This document shows positions 16,214 to 24,862 of a stretch of 64,000 nt of DNA, one piece after another. Source of the DNA: Devosia oryzisoli. Its GTDB lineage: Bacteria; Pseudomonadota; Alphaproteobacteria; Rhizobiales; Devosiaceae. The position numbers and the translations under genes are program-made. The first letter of the stretch is position 1, and the number at the start of each line of letters is the position of its first letter. Location of the stretch: positions 1 through 64,000 of the forward strand of contig NZ_JACYFU010000003.1 of the NCBI RefSeq assembly GCF_014837245.1, in the 5' to 3' direction. The notes beneath the pieces were generated by a model. It was not told the DNA's origin and did no database searches. It saw nothing but the letters and a program-made list of their open reading frames with translations.

Positions 16214-18751
16214 TCACCCAAGCAATCGCGGGAAGCCGTGGATGAGCAGCAAGCCGAACAGGCCTTGCGCTGCGGCGTAGTAGTAGAGCAAGGCGGCGTT
16301 GTCGAAGGTGACGCGGCGATCTCTGTCGAGTTGCCGGGTCACCGCCCGCGCGCCTGCAAAGAGACACATGATCACCACCGCAAAGGCAATCTGCCCCTCC
16401 AGCACGGAAGCCATGAAGACCATCGCGCCGTATGACGAGGCGGCGGGGTCAAGGCCCGTCCCGAGATGCCCCCAGACCTCGACGGCGATGGCGGCCACCA
16501 TCGCGGCGGCTGCCAGGGCCAGCAAGGCAGCCACTGAAGGGCTCTGGCGCCCCGGCTGCGGCAGCATCTTTCCGCTTGCGATAACCAGACCCGTCCCGAC
16601 AACCAGAAGGGTGGCCGAAATTGCCGGATAGGCGATCCCGGGCAACCCCGGCGACCCCGCCGGCGCCCAGACTTCCGGGGAAACGGTCCAGAGGTAGAGG
16701 TAGGCAAAGACGTATGAGAGGTAGAGCGAGGCCGAGACCAGCATCAGCACCACCATCGCCCACCAGCTGTGCGAGAGCGGCCCGGTGATGTAGGTCGGCA
16801 GGCGCAGGTTGCGCGCGACCTGAACCTCCCCCTGGCTCGGCCGGTCCAGTTGCCAGGTCCAGAACAGGCACGCGCCGATGGCCAGGACGCCGCACGCGAT
16901 GGCGATGTTGACCTGCTTCACGGTCAGCAACAGGAAGAAGGCGGCCGTGCCGGCAGCGGCGATCAGGTGGCTCCAGCTCGGACCCGGCATCTGCAGGACA
17001 TACTGCGGCTTGGCCTCGATGGCCGATGTGATGAGCGTTTCCCGTCCCCCCGTGGGTGCGTTCGGCAGGTAGTGGAGACCCTGATCAACCTGTTCGGCAA
17101 GGCCCGGCTGATCCCAGACGGGCTCGCGGCTTGTGACATGGGGAATGGAGCGGGTGGAATAGACGTCGTTGGGCAGGAATTCGAGCGTGCCGGCGTTCCA
17201 GGGGTTCTGTACGCCGCCCTGACCGAACCGAAAGTTGCGGACAAGATCGAGGATGAAGACCAGCACACCGGCGGCCATGATGAACGCGCCGACGGTCGAG
17301 ATGGTGTTCAGGATGTCCCAGCCCAGGTTCCCCGGATAAGTCCACACGCGTCTCGGCATGCCGGACAACCCCGTGATGTGCATGGGAAAGAAGGCGGTGT
17401 TGAAGCCGATGAACATCAGCCCGAACGTCCATTTGCCTAAGCGTTCCGAAAGCATGCGGCTGCTGACCAGCGGAGCCCAGTAATAGAAGGTAGCGAAGAG
17501 CGGAAACACCATGCCGCCCACCAGCACGTAGTGCAAATGCGCCACGATGAAGTAGCTGTCATGGGCCTGGAAGTCGAAGGGGACGACGGCAACCATGACC
17601 CCGGTCAGGCCGCCAAGGACGAAGATGAACAGAAACCCGAGGATAAACAGCGACGGCACGGTGATGCGGAAGCGTTGCCGCCCGGCGGCCATGGTGGCGA
17701 TCCAGGAAAAGACCTGGATGCCCGAGGGAACCGAAACGGCCATGCTGGCAGCCGAAAAAAAGGCGAGGCTGAGGCCCGGGATGCCGGTGGTGAACATGTG
17801 GTGTACCCACAGCCCGAAGCTGAAAAAGCCCGTTGCGATCAGCGCGACGACGATGAGGCGGTACCCAACCAGTGGCGTCTGGGCCATGGTGGGGATCATC
17901 ATGGACACCAGACCCGCGGCTGGCAGGAAGATGATGTAGACTTCCGGGTGCCCGAAGAACCAGAACAGGTGCTGCCAGAGCAAGGCGTCGCCACCCAGCG
18001 CCGCCGTGAAGAAGGGCCAGCCGAAGGTACGCTCGATCTCGAGGAGCATGGTGGCGAGGATCACGGCCGGGAAGGCAAAGACGATCATCGCCGCAAAGAT
18101 CAGCATGGCCCAGGCAAAGATCGGCATCTTGGCCAGCGTCATGCCCGGCGGGCGCGTCCGCAACACGCCGACGATGATTTCGATGGCGCCGGCTATCGCG
18201 GATATCTCGATGAAGCCGATGCCCAGGAGCCAGAAATCAGCGTTGTCGCCGGGGGAGTACTCCTTGAGCGTCAACGGCGGGTACATGAACCAGCCGCCCT
18301 TGGGCGCCATGTCGTAGAAGATGGTGGAGAAGAACACCAAGCCACCGATGATGTAGGCCCAGATGGCAAAAGCCGACAGACGCGGGAACGGCAGGTCCCG
18401 CGCCGCGAGCATTTGCGGCAGCAGCATCACCCCCAGCGCCTCGACCGCCGGGACAGCGAAGAGGAACATCATCGTGGTGCCGTGGGTGGTGAAAAGCTGG
18501 TTGTAGAGGTCCTGCGAGAGGAAGGTGTTGTCGCCCACCGCCAGCTGCGTGCGCATCAGCAGCGCCAGAATGCCCGCGAGCACGAAGAAGAGGAACGCGG
18601 CGCCGATATAGAGCGTGCCGACGACGGTGTTGTTGACGGCCGTTAGTAGGCGAAAACCTCCCGGGGTGGCCCAGATGCGCTTGAGATCCTCGAGCTCGCT
18701 CGCGGGGCGGGGGCCGCTATTGGGCAAGTCGTTCATGCCGGGCTCGCTCAT
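16214..18751 (-). CDS. ctaD: Cytochrome c oxidase subunit I/III fusion
   Basis: An 845-residue membrane protein. Residues 1-560 are subunit I of a heme-copper oxidase. His90 (TTHGTTMMF) is a low-spin heme ligand. HPEVY gives the CuB ligand His268 and the cross-linked Tyr272. H317-H318 complete CuB, and AHLHYVLVGG carries the high-spin heme ligand. Residues from about 600 to 845 form seven helices of the subunit III type. Fusions of I and III occur in caa3-type oxidases. Together with the subunit II-cytochrome c gene upstream this predicts a proton-pumping caa3 oxidase that reduces O2 with electrons from cytochrome c. It starts five bases after the exchanger gene. Confidence 0.9.
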   Translation of the reverse strand: MSEPGMNDLPNSGPRPASELEDLKRIWATPGGFRLLTAVNNTVVGTLYIGAAFLFFVLAGILALLMRTQLAVGDNTFLSQDLYNQLFTTHGTTMMFLFAVPAVEALGVMLLPQMLAARDLPFPRLSAFAIWAYIIGGLVFFSTIFYDMAPKGGWFMYPPLTLKEYSPGDNADFWLLGIGFIEISAIAGAIEIIVGVLRTRPPGMTLAKMPIFAWAMLIFAAMIVFAFPAVILATMLLEIERTFGWPFFTAALGGDALLWQHLFWFFGHPEVYIIFLPAAGLVSMMIPTMAQTPLVGYRLIVVALIATGFFSFGLWVHHMFTTGIPGLSLAFFSAASMAVSVPSGIQVFSWIATMAAGRQRFRITVPSLFILGFLFIFVLGGLTGVMVAVVPFDFQAHDSYFIVAHLHYVLVGGMVFPLFATFYYWAPLVSSRMLSERLGKWTFGLMFIGFNTAFFPMHITGLSGMPRRVWTYPGNLGWDILNTISTVGAFIMAAGVLVFILDLVRNFRFGQGGVQNPWNAGTLEFLPNDVYSTRSIPHVTSREPVWDQPGLAEQVDQGLHYLPNAPTGGRETLITSAIEAKPQYVLQMPGPSWSHLIAAAGTAAFFLLLTVKQVNIAIACGVLAIGACLFWTWQLDRPSQGEVQVARNLRLPTYITGPLSHSWWAMVVLMLVSASLYLSYVFAYLYLWTVSPEVWAPAGSPGLPGIAYPAISATLLVVGTGLVIASGKMLPQPGRQSPSVAALLALAAAAMVAAIAVEVWGHLGTGLDPAASSYGAMVFMASVLEGQIAFAVVIMCLFAGARAVTRQLDRDRRVTFDNAALLYYYAAAQGLFGLLLIHGFPRLLG

Positions 18752-18755
18752 GGTC

Positions 18756-19820
18756 TCACCGCAGAAAAAACAGGATGACGATACCGGCGCCGTAGCAGAC
18801 GAGGACAGCCAATGAATCCAGTCCCATCCGCAGGATGGTCTTGTCCCTACGCTCGGCCATGCCGATGACGAAAAGAGCTGTCACCGCGATACCGAGTAGC
18901 GCACCGAATGCGCCAAACGGGCCGGCCTGCGCAAGGACAGGTTCACCCTGTGCCACCAGGTCGATGACGAAGATCAGGCCGATATTGATCAGGTTGGTGC
19001 CTAGGATATCGGACACCGCCAGAGTGAAAAGGCCCGTTTTGGCCGCACTCAAGGATGTGCTTAGTTCGGGAAGCGACGTGGCAAATGCCAGTAGCACAAA
19101 TCCGACTGCGCTCCCCCCAAGCCCGGTCTGTTGCGACAGCGCATCGCCGGTGCGTGATAACAGATACCCCGCCACGAGAATGACGGCAGCTAGCCCCCCC
19201 GTCCAGGCGATGATCCGGCGCATCGAGAGGTTCTCATGCTCTTTGCTGGCCTTCTTCTGGGCTTCGCTCTGCTCTTGTTCGAGTTTGGTGTCCTCCCGGC
19301 CGCCACGGGCAGCCACCCAAGATCGGCGACCCTCCGACTGGGCAAGAATGTAGACACTAAACCCATAGGCAAACGCACTGGCCCAAGCCCAGGCGCCGAT
19401 GCCGAGGATTGGGACGTCGCCCACGGTGATGCCGGCTGTGGCGATGCTGATCAGCAGGATATTCAGCCCGCCCTGAAGCATCACCATCGGGTCCGGCACT
19501 TCCGATGTCAGCGCCCGCTTGCCGATGACGATGTCGATGATCGCAAGGATGACCACCTGCGCCGCGATAGACCCAAACAGGTTGTTGATGGCCAGAAGCG
19601 AGGCTCCGGTGGCCGCGCCAGTCACCGTGGCGCCGATCTCGGGCAAGGAGGTAATGCCCCCAAGCAGCAAGATGCCGATCGCCGCCTGACCGATACCTGT
19701 CTTGGTGCTGATGGCATTGGCATAGCCGGTAATCCGCGAGCCAGCGAGCCAGACCACCACGGCTGCGACCGCGAAGATGGCAACGTTCAGCCAGATCGAA
19801 GCGCTTTCGAAGTCGATCAT
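18756..19820 (-). CDS. Ca2+/cation exchanger (CaCA family)
   Basis: A 354-residue protein with two homologous five-helix halves, the CaCA plan. The first alpha repeat is GGITSLPEIGATVTGAATGASLLAINNLFGS and the second is AFATSLPELSTSLSAAKTGLFTLAVSDILGTN. The paired SLPE motifs carry the ion-binding glutamates. A charged loop (residues about 170-200, KLEQEQSEAQKKASKEH) joins the halves. Such proteins exchange Ca2+ or related cations for Na+ or H+ across the inner membrane. The gene sits between oxidase subunits II and I, overlaps the former by four bases (ATGA) and precedes the latter by four, so it is translationally coupled to the oxidase. Confidence 0.85.
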   Translation of the reverse strand: MIDFESASIWLNVAIFAVAAVVVWLAGSRITGYANAISTKTGIGQAAIGILLLGGITSLPEIGATVTGAATGASLLAINNLFGSIAAQVVILAIIDIVIGKRALTSEVPDPMVMLQGGLNILLISIATAGITVGDVPILGIGAWAWASAFAYGFSVYILAQSEGRRSWVAARGGREDTKLEQEQSEAQKKASKEHENLSMRRIIAWTGGLAAVILVAGYLLSRTGDALSQQTGLGGSAVGFVLLAFATSLPELSTSLSAAKTGLFTLAVSDILGTNLINIGLIFVIDLVAQGEPVLAQAGPFGAFGALLGIAVTALFVIGMAERRDKTILRMGLDSLAVLVCYGAGIVILFFLR

Positions 19821-20806
19821 CGCAAGCTCTCCAGATATGCCGATAGGTCACCCAACTCCTCATCCGAAAACAGCGCATATTCCGGCATCTTGTTCTCCGG
19901 CTTGATGTGCTGGTTGTTGACGATGAAGGCCGCAATCGCCTCGGCCGTGTTGGGCAGCGTGCCGGCGGCGAGGGACCGCCGCGACCCCACATGCGTCAGG
20001 TCCGGCCCGATCGATCCGGTCGCCGCCGTACCTCGTACCGCGTGACAGCCGCCACAACCGGTGTTGAGGAAGAGTTCCTGCCCCCGCAGCAGTTGCGGAT
20101 CTTCGACCGGATCTGCCGGCGAGGCTTCTTGTGCCAACCACGCCTCGAACTCCTCCGGCGGCTGCGCCACGACATGGAACGACATGAAGGCGTGTGCGCC
20201 CCCGCAGTACTCGGCACACTGGCCCCGCGTCACGCCGGCCTCGGTGGCGGTTACGGTCAGCTCATTCGTTCGTCCCGGAATCATGTCCAGCTTGCCGGCG
20301 AGGTTCGGCGCCCACAAGCTGTGGATCACGTCGGCGGTGGTAAGCTCAAGCGTCACCGGGCGGCCGACGGGCAAGTGAATCTCGTTGGCCGTTTCGACCC
20401 TGGTCCCGCTGGCGTCGGTATAGGTGACGCGCCACCACCAGAGTTCGCCACTCACGGCGATGCGCATGTTCGTCTGGGTGCCTTCGGGAACGGCGCCAGC
20501 ACGCAGGACGAGGAATCCGTAGGTCAGCAGAAGCGTCAGGACGAGCACTGGTAGGGCAATGCCCAGCCCCTTGACCAGAGCCTCCCCCGACAGGCGGCGG
20601 CGGAGACTTGCGGAGCCAAAAATGGCTATGGCAGCCAGGACACAGACCAGCACAAGGATGACGGCGCCGCCGGACGTCATCACCCAGAACAGGGTGTTGA
20701 TGCGCTCCGCCTGCTCACCGCGCGGAACGAGTGCAGACTGTGATGTGGAGCAACCGCCAAGCGTTGCAACCGCTATCGCTCCTGCGAGGATATTCAGCAC
20801 CCTCAT
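19817..20806 (-). CDS. ctaC: Cytochrome c oxidase subunit II with C-terminal cytochrome c
   Basis: A 329-residue lipoprotein: the lipobox LGGC gives Cys19, then come two helices (about 40-65 and 84-105) and a periplasmic cupredoxin. The CuA site is seen in GQCAEYCGGAHAFM with an upstream histidine in DVIHSLWAP. The C-terminal 90 residues are a class I cytochrome c (CGGCH, distal methionine in NKMPEYALF). The fusion is the hallmark of caa3 oxidases, in which the heme passes electrons to CuA. It overlaps both neighbours by ATGA. Confidence 0.9.
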   Translation of the reverse strand: MRVLNILAGAIAVATLGGCSTSQSALVPRGEQAERINTLFWVMTSGGAVILVLVCVLAAIAIFGSASLRRRLSGEALVKGLGIALPVLVLTLLLTYGFLVLRAGAVPEGTQTNMRIAVSGELWWWRVTYTDASGTRVETANEIHLPVGRPVTLELTTADVIHSLWAPNLAGKLDMIPGRTNELTVTATEAGVTRGQCAEYCGGAHAFMSFHVVAQPPEEFEAWLAQEASPADPVEDPQLLRGQELFLNTGCGGCHAVRGTAATGSIGPDLTHVGSRRSLAAGTLPNTAEAIAAFIVNNQHIKPENKMPEYALFSDEELGDLSAYLESLR

Positions 20807-21921
20807 GGTGGCGCCGTCCCGCCAGCCGGCTGGCTGGCGTAGTACGCACCGACGGCCAGAGCATCATCCTCAGACACCCTTTGGGCGATGCTCGCCATGA
20901 GGGAGCCATAAGGCGGCGTGTCGCGATAGTCCGGCTGGCGCCAAAGCTGAAGTTGATTGGCGATGTACCGGGCCGACTGTCCCGCAAGGGTCGGTATCTG
21001 AGGCGAGGACCCGTTGTGGCAGCTGTTGCAGGCCGGAAGATCATGTTCCGGCACGCCGCTCTCGGCAATTCTGCGCCCCTGCTCCAGCAAGGGGCCGGGC
21101 GCGATATCAGTGGGCGCCTCGACCGGAAGGCCGGTGTAGTATTCGGCCAGCTTTTCGATTTCGGCATCCGTCATCTCGTAAGCAACGGGTTCCATGATCC
21201 CGCTCGGGCGGGTGCCAGCCCGATACTCCTCAAGCGCCCGTTTCAGGTACGCCTGCGGAAGATTTTGCAGCGTCGGGACGAGTGCGCTCACGGGGCCCGT
21301 TTGCGCATCACCATGACAGCGAACGCAGTTTTCGAGGGGCAACGTCCCCAGCCCCCGGACTTCCTGTTGCCGAGGCAGCGTCGGCTCTGGCCGGGTCTCT
21401 CCACTGAGCGGGGTCTGGTGCAGTTGCTTCAGATACGCCACCACCGACCACACCTCATCGCTCCGGCCCTCTCCGGCCCAGGCCGGCATGCCCGTGAACT
21501 TGAGACCGTTCTTCACGATCCAGAACAACTCCTCTGCACTATAGTGGGAGAATGCACCGGTCAGGTCCGGCGGATTGGGAAGCATGTTGCGGTAGATGGG
21601 GTTGAGGGGCTGGCCGGGTGTCCCGTGGCAGGTCGCGCATCCGCCGACGTAATGCTGTTCGCCGAGCAGATACAAATCCGGGTCATCAAGAGGTGGAGCC
21701 TTCACATCGCCCGCGGCGGCGGCGATGGAGCGGTCCCGCAAGATAGTGATGATGAGGTTGGTGACCGACCAATGATCCCGGTCGGCACCGATATTGTAGA
21801 CTCCCGACGCCACGAAGATGACGCCACCCATCATGAAGGCAGCCAGCACGAGCAGGCTGGCTACGCCAATGCGCTGCCACCGCGTCAGTCTTCGATCCTT
21901 GACGATCTTATCTTCCGGCAT
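20803..21921 (-). CDS. Tri-heme cytochrome c
   Basis: The ATG at 21921 has GGGAGG five bases upstream and is preferred to the longer frame. The product has an N-terminal anchor (about residues 14-36) and three CXXCH sites: CATCH, CVRCH and CNSCH. The three heme domains share the pattern of membrane-bound cytochromes of alcohol and aldehyde dehydrogenases and of fixP-like proteins. It lies first after ctaG in the oxidase operon and overlaps both neighbours. It is the natural electron donor to subunit II, perhaps bypassing a soluble cytochrome c. Confidence 0.85.
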   Translation of the reverse strand: MPEDKIVKDRRLTRWQRIGVASLLVLAAFMMGGVIFVASGVYNIGADRDHWSVTNLIITILRDRSIAAAAGDVKAPPLDDPDLYLLGEQHYVGGCATCHGTPGQPLNPIYRNMLPNPPDLTGAFSHYSAEELFWIVKNGLKFTGMPAWAGEGRSDEVWSVVAYLKQLHQTPLSGETRPEPTLPRQQEVRGLGTLPLENCVRCHGDAQTGPVSALVPTLQNLPQAYLKRALEEYRAGTRPSGIMEPVAYEMTDAEIEKLAEYYTGLPVEAPTDIAPGPLLEQGRRIAESGVPEHDLPACNSCHNGSSPQIPTLAGQSARYIANQLQLWRQPDYRDTPPYGSLMASIAQRVSEDDALAVGAYYASQPAGGTAPP

Positions 21922-22474
21922 TGGCCTCCCAATTCCGGTCGAGATCGAGGAACCACCGGCTCGCCAACACGATGCCAGCCCCGACATAGGTGAGCGGACA
22001 AGCGACGAGCATCAGCATGCCTGCTGCCTGCTGGTCGCCCAGAGCGCTCCCCGCTTCCTCGGCTAGATGGGTATGGCCTGATCCGGCAAGATCAAAGACG
22101 ACGTTGGGGGCGAACACCAGCAGGGCCCCAAGCAGGCAGAACAGCTTGCCGGTGATCAAAAGGGCGAAGATGGCCCTCCAGCTACGATCGCGCGGCATGG
22201 AAAAGATCGCCAGCCAGAACCAGGCGGCGCAGGCCGTGAGGCTCAGGTGCATGAGCATCATGAGCCCCGTGTTGCCCAAGGCAGCGGGGAGAACCCCGGG
22301 GCTATGCCACCCCCATAGAAGCACCACCTGGAGCGCCGTTGCCCAGGGCCACGTGCGCCAGAGATTTTTCGGCAAGGCGCGCAAGGGCACCAACAACGCC
22401 AGCACCGGGACGGCAACATTCATCAGCACGATGTGCTGCAGCATATGGCCGGCCAAAGGTCCAAAGCTGTTCAG
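21908..22474 (-). CDS. ctaG: Cytochrome c oxidase assembly protein CtaG (caa3 type)
   Basis: The protein shows the caa3-CtaG pattern: HMLQHIVLMNVAVPVLALL, then WGWHSPGVLPAAL, then LSLTACAAWFWLAI, with about six helices. These polytopic proteins help insert copper into the oxidase. The beginning of the frame is uncertain because the N-terminal family region starts around 22444-22474 with no convincing ATG-plus-ribosome-binding-site combination. The boundary given is a compromise, and the frame is open to 22615. It starts the six-gene oxidase operon. Confidence 0.75.
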   Translation of the reverse strand: MNSFGPLAGHMLQHIVLMNVAVPVLALLVPLRALPKNLWRTWPWATALQVVLLWGWHSPGVLPAALGNTGLMMLMHLSLTACAAWFWLAIFSMPRDRSWRAIFALLITGKLFCLLGALLVFAPNVVFDLAGSGHTHLAEEAGSALGDQQAAGMLMLVACPLTYVGAGIVLASRWFLDLDRNWEANAGR

Positions 22475-22566
22475 GATAGCGCCTCTCCGTCCCGTTTCCT
22501 GGCTAACACGACAGAGGGCGCGGAAGTTGCATCTTGGGGGCACAAAAGCGAGTTCCGGCTGGCGCC

Positions 22567-22755
22567 CTAGGCACAAGAACTGTCGGCTCCTGTGACAAGC
22601 AGCAGCGGCCGCCAAGCTGCAGCGGCCGCTGTTGCCGGCGATTGCTTCGAAAGCCAGTCCGGAATAACGAACAGGTCCAGCACGCCGCCCTGGCTTAATT
22701 GTGCTCCCAAGACATCGGCCGGCAACACACCAGCCTCGTCCAGCTTTTTCTTCAC
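22567..22755 (-). CDS. Hypothetical short frame before ctaG
   Basis: A 62-codon frame (KKKLDEAGVLPADVLGAQLSQGGVLDLFVIPDWL) has a helical, protein-like first half, but no ribosome binding site stands out and its end overlaps the open frame upstream of ctaG. No family was recognised. It may be a decayed gene or non-coding. Confidence 0.22.
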   Translation of the reverse strand: MKKKLDEAGVLPADVLGAQLSQGGVLDLFVIPDWLSKQSPATAAAAAWRPLLLVTGADSSCA

Positions 22756-22862
22756 GTCGGGCTGAAGCTCGAGGTTCTCCTGCAGAGACTGGCGCTAACG
22801 TAAGTGAATGATGGGATCCGCGACCTTCCTACACTTCCTTTATGTCGGAGGACGTAAGGCAA

Positions 22863-23078
22863 ATGGACGAGCAATCATTGGTGCAAGATCTCGAACTCGA
22901 GCTGGGCCATGAGAAGCACCGCGCTACTTACTTCATCGAAGGCGATCTGGTGCACGCAATGGTCGATGGCAAACTGTACGTGGCGCCGATCAACGCCGAG
23001 CCCGCCGAAGCTGTCATTAGGGGGATCATCATCGAGAAAGCCCTGCTGGATAACTACAGGCCCCGACACTTGGGATGA
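22863..23078 (+). CDS. Hypothetical protein, first of an overlapping pair
   Basis: The ATG at 22863 is preferred over the one at 22842 because an AAGG lies five bases upstream. The 71-residue product is acidic, with a beta-rich core (ATYFIEGDLVHAMVDGKLYVAPI) and a C-terminal helix. No motif was recognised. The stop overlaps the next start (ATGA), so the two products are made in a fixed ratio and probably interact. No toxin-antitoxin feature was seen. Confidence 0.5.
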   Translation: MDEQSLVQDLELELGHEKHRATYFIEGDLVHAMVDGKLYVAPINAEPAEAVIRGIIIEKALLDNYRPRHLG

Positions 23079-23311
23079 GAGTGAACGTATTTGTCTCAGA
23101 AGTGATGCAGAACGGCGAGCCCACTGCGCTTCTGGCGCTGCCAGCATCGCCAGAGGCTGCCGTGCCCGCTCACCTGCAGAACGTCGAGTGGAGATACTTC
23201 GCTACCGTCGATGCTGGCGATGCGGTTATCGGATTGCCAGTGGACGGTGTAGAGGCAGCACTGGTTGCAGACGGCTATGTTGTGACCACGCCGAGGCTAC
23301 GGGGCGGGTGA
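23075..23311 (+). CDS. Hypothetical protein, second of an overlapping pair
   Basis: A 78-residue product, acidic and soluble. It contains regular beta strands (WRYFATVDAGDAVIGLPVDGVEAAL). The start overlaps the preceding stop by four bases. The pair sits alone between the oxidase operon and the decayed DUF6766-like gene. The family is not recognised. Confidence 0.5.
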   Translation: MRVNVFVSEVMQNGEPTALLALPASPEAAVPAHLQNVEWRYFATVDAGDAVIGLPVDGVEAALVADGYVVTTPRLRGG

Positions 23312-23331
23312 CTGGCACTAGTACGGCAGCT

Positions 23332-23800
23332 TCAGCACAGACGCCCATGGGTAGTGCCATCCCAGTGGCAACATCTAGGAAAACCTCCTGTCCGCCCCAG
23401 GATCGGCCCTGTGGCCAGCATAGGCTTCATCAATGGCCTTGATAATCTCGTCGCCCGCTCGGGGCTCAGCAGACGCAGCGTCTCATCGAGCTTGGCTTCT
23501 ACACGATCGGCTCCCTCTTTCGACTGGGGCGATCGCAGATAAAAGAGGTAAGCGAGACCACCGACCTGCCAAAGCAGTTGCAGGAACTCTGACTGCCAGT
23601 TTTCGAGAGTGTCTCTCCCCATCTCCATTAGGTAAGGGCCCAATTGCGCGGCTTCGCCGTGGCTCAACTGGTCATCCACGAATGCAAACCAGCCAAAGAT
23701 CCAATGGCCGGCGAGAGAAACACGAAAAAGCAGAGCGTGACCCAGGCAGCCGCGCGTACAGCGCCCCCATGACGAGGCGCGTGGCGGAGGTCAGGGTGAC
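23332..23800 (-). pseudogene. DUF6766-like membrane protein, frameshifted
   Basis: A minus-strand frame (from the GTG at 23679) ends with ENWQSEFLQLLWQVGGLAYLFYLRSPQSKEGADRVEAKLDETLR, matching the tail of DUF6766-type stress membrane proteins. Just upstream the same frame still gives AGHWIFGWFAFVDDQLSH, but the first hydrophobic helix (RAAAWVTLCFFVFLS) is in another frame. One base seems to be lost near 23715. No start with a ribosome binding site is visible for the joined product. The C-terminus beyond the family end is also unusual. Confidence 0.5.
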
Positions 23801-23975
23801 CGTGGCCAGTGCTGTCGGAGCGACAAGGTGCAAAGCAGGAGGGCTTCGGGGACGGTCACACCCTATTGCCGCAGTTGGCATCTGCGGCCAAATCGTCGAG
23901 GCTTCGGCAACCTCTCCAGCCGCCGCGCATTCGCACCATAAAGGCGAATGACGCATCCGATTGCTGAGGAGAACA

Positions 23976-24168
23976 ATGGCTCAAGTTCCCTGCACCGCTG
24001 TTGAGCACGACGGTGGCTTTGCCAATCGACTCGGCGACGTCTTTGCGGAAACTTGGCCACGCACAACGCCGCCGAAAGTGCGGCACAGTGCAAACAGATG
24101 GCACGAAGAATTTGCCCGCGCCGACAGGCCTCCACAGAAACCGTTTAGAACGACTTCCCTGAGGACGA
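23976..24168 (+). pseudogene. DUF2188-like protein, decayed
   Basis: A strong start remains (AGGAG five bases before the ATG at 23976) and the first 25 residues (AQVPCTAVEHDGGFANRLGDVFAETW) match the opening of DUF2188-type proteins. After that the family sequence continues only in other frames (THNAAESAAQ in the +1 frame, RWHEEFARADR back in the first). Indels have removed or scrambled the middle. The remaining frame runs on to about 24314 without family resemblance. Confidence 0.5.
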
Positions 24169-24289
24169 TGAACTGCGGGACAGGATGGCCAACTGGCAAG
24201 CGAGGACGAGGTGCCCCAACCCGACCGGGTGCCCTTGCGCAACAACCGCCTTCGAGATCGTTGAAAGCTAGGCTGCAAGGAGAAAACAG

Positions 24290-24556
24290 GTGGCTCAGAG
24301 CAAGAGGGGCCTGAACACAGACCAATTGCGCGCGGATATCGATGCCGGCCGAACAGGCGATAAGGTCGATTTTCTCGACCCGGCAGCCGCGCCTCTCGGC
24401 ACGGACGCCGAAGCTGGCGGCACGCCAACGCCGCAGGTATCCAAAGTTTCGGCGCCGCAGCGGGATCGGCTTTCGCCTTGGATGATCGCAGTTCCTCTCG
24501 CCCTGGTTGCCGGGCTGATCCTGGCGATCACCCTCCTTGGGCTTAGCGCACGTTAG
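24290..24556 (+). CDS. Small tail-anchored hypothetical protein
   Basis: A GTG start at 24290 follows AGGAG at a spacing of eight. The 88-residue product begins with KRGLNTDQLRADIDAGRTGDKVDFLDPAAAPLGTD, a block I recall from a conserved Rhizobiales family of unknown function. It ends with a single membrane helix (WMIAVPLALVAGLILAITLLGL). The soluble N-terminus would face the cytoplasm. The genes around it are stress-related, which suggests a membrane stress protein. Confidence 0.65.
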   Translation: MAQSKRGLNTDQLRADIDAGRTGDKVDFLDPAAAPLGTDAEAGGTPTPQVSKVSAPQRDRLSPWMIAVPLALVAGLILAITLLGLSAR

Positions 24557-24673
24557 TCGTCGTCAGGCCATCTCGCTTTTGAGAAAGGCAACAGCTCCCA
24601 ACGGGACTTGGGGGGGTCGGGCAAACCGCGGAGTCGGTTACCCCAATCAGCGCGCGTTCAGCGTTCGAGGGCA

Positions 24674-24862
24674 TCAGAGATTTAGCCAATAGAAGAGACT
24701 GCCTCCTACGAGGACGAAAAACAGAACGAAAGCAACGAGCCTGATCATCGTGCCCATTGGCTCAAACCCGAGCACGGCGCGCTCCGCCGGTCCTTGTGCC
24801 CGATCCGTCAGGACCTGGTCGAGTTCCGGACGCGCATCTGCATCGGCGGCATGCTTGCTCAT
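24674..24862 (-). CDS. Small membrane protein
   Basis: A 62-residue product with a polar N-terminus and one C-terminal helix (MIRLVAFVLFFVLVGGSLFYWLNL). Its ATG overlaps the stop of the VOC-family gene (ATGA), so it is coupled to it. The family is not recognised. Confidence 0.55.
   Translation of the reverse strand: MSKHAADADARPELDQVLTDRAQGPAERAVLGFEPMGTMIRLVAFVLFFVLVGGSLFYWLNL

Noticed and set aside
17531-18646. A 371-codon plus-strand frame rich in His, Asp and Arg
   Set aside because: It is antisense to the oxidase subunit I region, where the reverse complement of hydrophobic codons gives such residues.
22863-23311. Toxin-antitoxin pair
   Set aside because: Size and overlap fit, but neither product has a DNA-binding fold or a toxin motif.
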